From assembly GCA_963771295.1 (NCBI GenBank), contig CAVYTB010000013.1, forward strand, positions 558,001 to 622,000: DNA of 64,000 nt, given 5' to 3'. Below the pieces are notes generated by a model that saw only the letters and a list, made by a program, of their open reading frames with translations, did not search any database and was not told where the DNA came from. Source of the stretch: Acidiferrum sp963771295 (GTDB taxonomy: Bacteria > Acidobacteriota > Terriglobia > Acidiferrales > UBA7541). Position numbers and translations under genes: made by a program. Position 1 is the stretch's first letter, and every line of letters begins with the position of its first letter. Below, piece by piece: positions 61,555 to 64,000 of this stretch.

Positions 61555-63794
61555 CGATCTTCAGAATCCAGGCCCGCGCGCTCCGAAGCGGCAGCAGCGG
61601 AAATCTCCGCGACGGGCAATTCAATCAGAAAACGGGAGCCGACCGGCTGGTTATCTTCCACGCGAAGCGAACCACCGTGTTCGGAAATGATGCGGGCGGC
61701 AATCGCCAGGCCCAGACCCGTGCCCCGTTCCTTAGTGGAGAAATGCGGCAGGAACAGTTTGTCTTTGTCCTGCGGGGAAATACCGTGTCCAGTATCAGCG
61801 ACAGCGATTTCTATAGTATCGGATTCCGGACGGAAATGGGTGGTTACGGTAATTTGGCGAACCTTGGAGTCTTCCAGCGCTTCCGCCGCATTGTCGATCA
61901 GGTTGACGATGACACTGCGCAGCAGCGGCCCGTCCGCGCGCACCGGAGGCAGCGACTCCTGCAGCGAAGTCTTCAACGTAATGCCGTCCAGCCGTCCGGA
62001 AAACACGCCCAGGGCTTCGTACACCGTGGTGTTGGTGTCGGTGGGCAGCAGTTTGGCGGTCGGAAAACGCACGAATTGCGAGAATTCGTTGACCAGCGCA
62101 GCCAGTGTGGCTACTTCGCGTTCGATCAGGCTGGCGCTTTCCCGGGCGATCTGCATCAGATCGTCATCTTTTTTCGGGCTTGCCGCTTCGGCAGCGCGTT
62201 TCTCAATTTGCCGGGCCAAACGCTGCGCCGAAAGCTGAATGGGTGTAAGCGGGTTCTTGATCTCGTGAGCGATGCGGCGCGCCACTTCTTGCCACGCGGC
62301 GGATTTCTGCGCGCGCAGCACTTCAGTGAGGTCGTCGAACACCAGCACATAACCGGTGTTGGCGCGGCTCGGGCCCAGCGAACTGACGGTGACCGCAAGA
62401 TGCGACATGCGGCCGCTGACGACCGCCTCCATTTCGCGGGACACAACGCCCATGCGCAATGCGCGCTTCATCAATTGCTGCAAGGTGCGCAGCGCGTCCG
62501 CGTCCAGCAAGGATTCCAGCGATTCCACGCCGCGGCCTTCCCTGGCGAACATACGTAGCAGCGCCGAATTCGTGCGAAGAATGGCGCCGCTCGCGTCCAG
62601 GTAGATGACGCCGGCAGGAATGTTTTCGAGCACCGTTTCCATCAACTGGCGGCGGCGCTCCAGTTCCTGAACAGCCTGCTGCAGGTTGCGTGTGAATTCG
62701 TCAATCTGCGAACGGCTGTCGTGAAGCTGGGAAGTCATGTTGTTGAACGAGCGCACCAGCATGCCGAGCTCGTCCTGCGGCTGGTCGGGCACTTGATAAG
62801 CGAAATTGCCGGCGGAAACTTCGCGCGTTCCTTCGGCTAGCGCCTGGATGGGAACGGTAACTTGCTTGGCCAGGAATAGCGCCAGCCATGTGGCGGCGGA
62901 AAGCACCAAAAGCGTGAAGAAGAAAAGAATCAGCAGCATCTGGCGTTTCAACGCGCGGAGATTTTGCTTCACCGCGCCATATTCGTGGGTATTCGTCTGA
63001 ATGGTTGCCCAACGTTTCAAGAAGTCGGGGCCGGTGCGATACGCGGCAACAAGCGTGGCCGGAGGCTGGCCTGGCAGATCCACAGGAACGCGTGCGGCGA
63101 AATAAGTTTTACCGCCGCCTTCCCAGATTTCGATGCCGCTGGGCAAAGTCTGATTCAGCGAGCCCTGCACACCCAAAACGGTACATGATTCCAGCGAGCG
63201 ATTTTCCGGCTGATTGTCGCAGGCCACTCCACCTTTCAGGAATTTGCCCTGCGCATCGAAAAGCCAAACCGCGTCGAGACCCGTGGCCACGCCATGCTCC
63301 AGAAAAGACTCAGGAGATTCCTGCGCGTGCAGCGCCGCCTGGAAGCCTTGCGTATGCAGCCTCGGCAGCGTTCCTTGCCCGAAATCGTTCAACAGTCTTT
63401 GCGTCTCATCCGACACAATCTCCAGCGGGCGAGGGAACCAGCGGCCCAAGGTGCGATTCAGCAGGGAATAGCTGACAAAGAACATGAACACCACGGGCAG
63501 CAGCGAAATAGCCATGGCGCCCAAAACCATTTTTGTTTTGAAGCGCGCGCCGGGCTGCTGCTTGCTTCGTTCCATCAAAAGGCGAATCACGGAACGAGTA
63601 AGAATCAGCCCGAAGACCAAAAGCGCAGCGGTGATCAGGCTCGATACCGCGTACAGCGCGATAATTTCGCGCCACGAGCGCGGCTCGACCGGCACATCCA
63701 GCGAGCCCAAGGTAAAGACGGCGGCCAGCAACAGCGTCAGCAGCACGCCGCCAAGCGCCAGCCGCACTCGCAATTTGGAGGTGGAGGGACTCAT
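61551..63794 (-). CDS. NtrY-like sensor histidine kinase
   Basis: 747 residues. N-terminal membrane helices (RVRLALGGVLLTLLLAAVFT, IALYAVSSLITAALLVFGLI, MAISLLPVVFMFFVSYSLLN), a periplasmic sensing region to about 260, another helix (QMLLILFFFTLLVLSAATW), HAMP (VTVPIQALAEGTREVSAGNF), PAS (ETVLENIPAGVIYLDASGAI), HisKA with IAHEIKNPLTPIQLSAQRLA (His conserved) and HATPase_c with N-box NLIDNAAEAL, DTGHGI, GTGLGLAI. Likely senses an envelope or nitrogen-related signal and phosphorylates the downstream regulator. Start ATG 63794 overlaps the previous stop. Confidence 0.93.
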   Translation of the reverse strand: MSPSTSKLRVRLALGGVLLTLLLAAVFTLGSLDVPVEPRSWREIIALYAVSSLITAALLVFGLILTRSVIRLLMERSKQQPGARFKTKMVLGAMAISLLPVVFMFFVSYSLLNRTLGRWFPRPLEIVSDETQRLLNDFGQGTLPRLHTQGFQAALHAQESPESFLEHGVATGLDAVWLFDAQGKFLKGGVACDNQPENRSLESCTVLGVQGSLNQTLPSGIEIWEGGGKTYFAARVPVDLPGQPPATLVAAYRTGPDFLKRWATIQTNTHEYGAVKQNLRALKRQMLLILFFFTLLVLSAATWLALFLAKQVTVPIQALAEGTREVSAGNFAYQVPDQPQDELGMLVRSFNNMTSQLHDSRSQIDEFTRNLQQAVQELERRRQLMETVLENIPAGVIYLDASGAILRTNSALLRMFAREGRGVESLESLLDADALRTLQQLMKRALRMGVVSREMEAVVSGRMSHLAVTVSSLGPSRANTGYVLVFDDLTEVLRAQKSAAWQEVARRIAHEIKNPLTPIQLSAQRLARQIEKRAAEAASPKKDDDLMQIARESASLIEREVATLAALVNEFSQFVRFPTAKLLPTDTNTTVYEALGVFSGRLDGITLKTSLQESLPPVRADGPLLRSVIVNLIDNAAEALEDSKVRQITVTTHFRPESDTIEIAVADTGHGISPQDKDKLFLPHFSTKERGTGLGLAIAARIISEHGGSLRVEDNQPVGSRFLIELPVAEISAAAASERAGLDSEDR

Positions 63795-64000
63795 CGGGCG
63801 CCCTCGGGCATTTCCTGTAGGTGGGAACGCAGCGCGCAACTGCAACACATCGGCGCCTTGGTGCGGCAGTAGTGCTTTCCCGCATGGACGATTAAAGCGT
63901 GATATTCGTTGAACAGTTCGCGATTAGCAGGTAGGCTTTTCTCGAACAACTTCCGGATGTCCTCGTACGACTCTTTTCCACGAGCTAGCCCATGCCGCTG
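63791..64000 (-). CDS. Endonuclease III-like HhH-GPD protein, C-terminal end only
   Basis: The last 69 codons of a gene that enters from outside the window: GKESYEDIRKLFEKSLPANR, ELFNEYHALIVHAGKHYCRT, KAPMCCSCALRSHL. The layout fits the iron-sulphur tail of endonuclease III family DNA glycosylases, C-x6-C-x2-C-x5-C, but the fourth position is Leu (ALRSHL), so the cluster may be incomplete. Stop overlaps the sensor-kinase ATG (ATGA), suggesting cotranscription with the two-component genes. Confidence 0.7.
   Translation of the reverse strand, partial: QRHGLARGKESYEDIRKLFEKSLPANRELFNEYHALIVHAGKHYCRTKAPMCCSCALRSHLQEMPEGAR

Overview
The window reads as chromosomal DNA of an Acidobacteriota bacterium, probably a soil-type Terriglobia relative. 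This rests on the VWFA-related protein of a family described from this phylum (35039-36874), moderately high G+C, many exported proteins of unknown function, a kinase gene typical of the phylum (as a remnant), and intergenic DNA full of short dispersed repeats. It is Gram-negative in outlook (LptE, SurA-like chaperone, heptose nucleotidyltransferase, exported c-type cytochrome). I found no phage, insertion sequence, CRISPR array, rRNA or tRNA. The placement is inference from gene content, not a phylogeny.

Layout. 1-6.0 kb (minus): end of an MsbA-type ABC exporter, a secreted protein with an HExxE motif, a geranylgeranyl-reductase-like flavoprotein and an alpha/beta hydrolase with a membrane-embedded C-terminus. 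6.1-12.9 kb (plus): heptose nucleotidyltransferase domain, Mfd, SurA-like isomerase and an HD nuclease. 12.9-13.5 kb: toxin-antitoxin pair whose toxin carries an in-frame stop. 14-17.7 kb: DusB, PilZ protein, RsmI, zinc-ribbon protein, GalU. 17.8-18.7 kb: gene-free repeat-rich gap. 18.7-24.1 kb: cytochrome c, TsaD, CarD, TsaB-RimI, DUF465. 24.2-28.4 kb: tightly coupled operon psd-pssA-(Asd-like pseudoenzyme)-lptE-holA. 28.5-39 kb: mixed metabolic and exported genes, IlvE, ribosomal protein S20, a Ycf46-type AAA ATPase. 39.4-42.3 kb: phoH-ybeY-ybeX cluster. 42.3-55.4 kb: MutS, oligopeptidase B, Fur, a metallo-hydrolase-RibF fusion, DUF1844, kinase remnant with TPRs, FKBP isomerase, exported oxidoreductase. 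56-64 kb: nitroreductase-MarR pair with an iterated operator, CocE hydrolase, Era, an NtrYX two-component system and the end of an endonuclease-III-like gene.

How it works together. Three themes recur: envelope construction (phospholipid head groups, LPS transport, outer-membrane folding, GalU, heptose activation), translation and tRNA quality (TsaD, TsaB, RimI, DusB, RsmI, YbeY, Era, S20) and DNA maintenance (Mfd, MutS, HolA, endonuclease III). Most of it is core housekeeping.

The unusual items are: a PhnP-like metallo-hydrolase fused to the FAD synthetase RibF; an iterated ATGTTG/CAACAT operator over the promoter of the nitroreductase-marR operon; a kinase N-lobe spliced in frame onto TPRs; an Asd-family protein without its catalytic cysteine; a toxin with a nonsense codon; and several families of short palindromic intergenic repeats. 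Several genes have a -10-like hexamer only 6-12 nt before the start codon, which suggests leaderless or very short-leader mRNAs.
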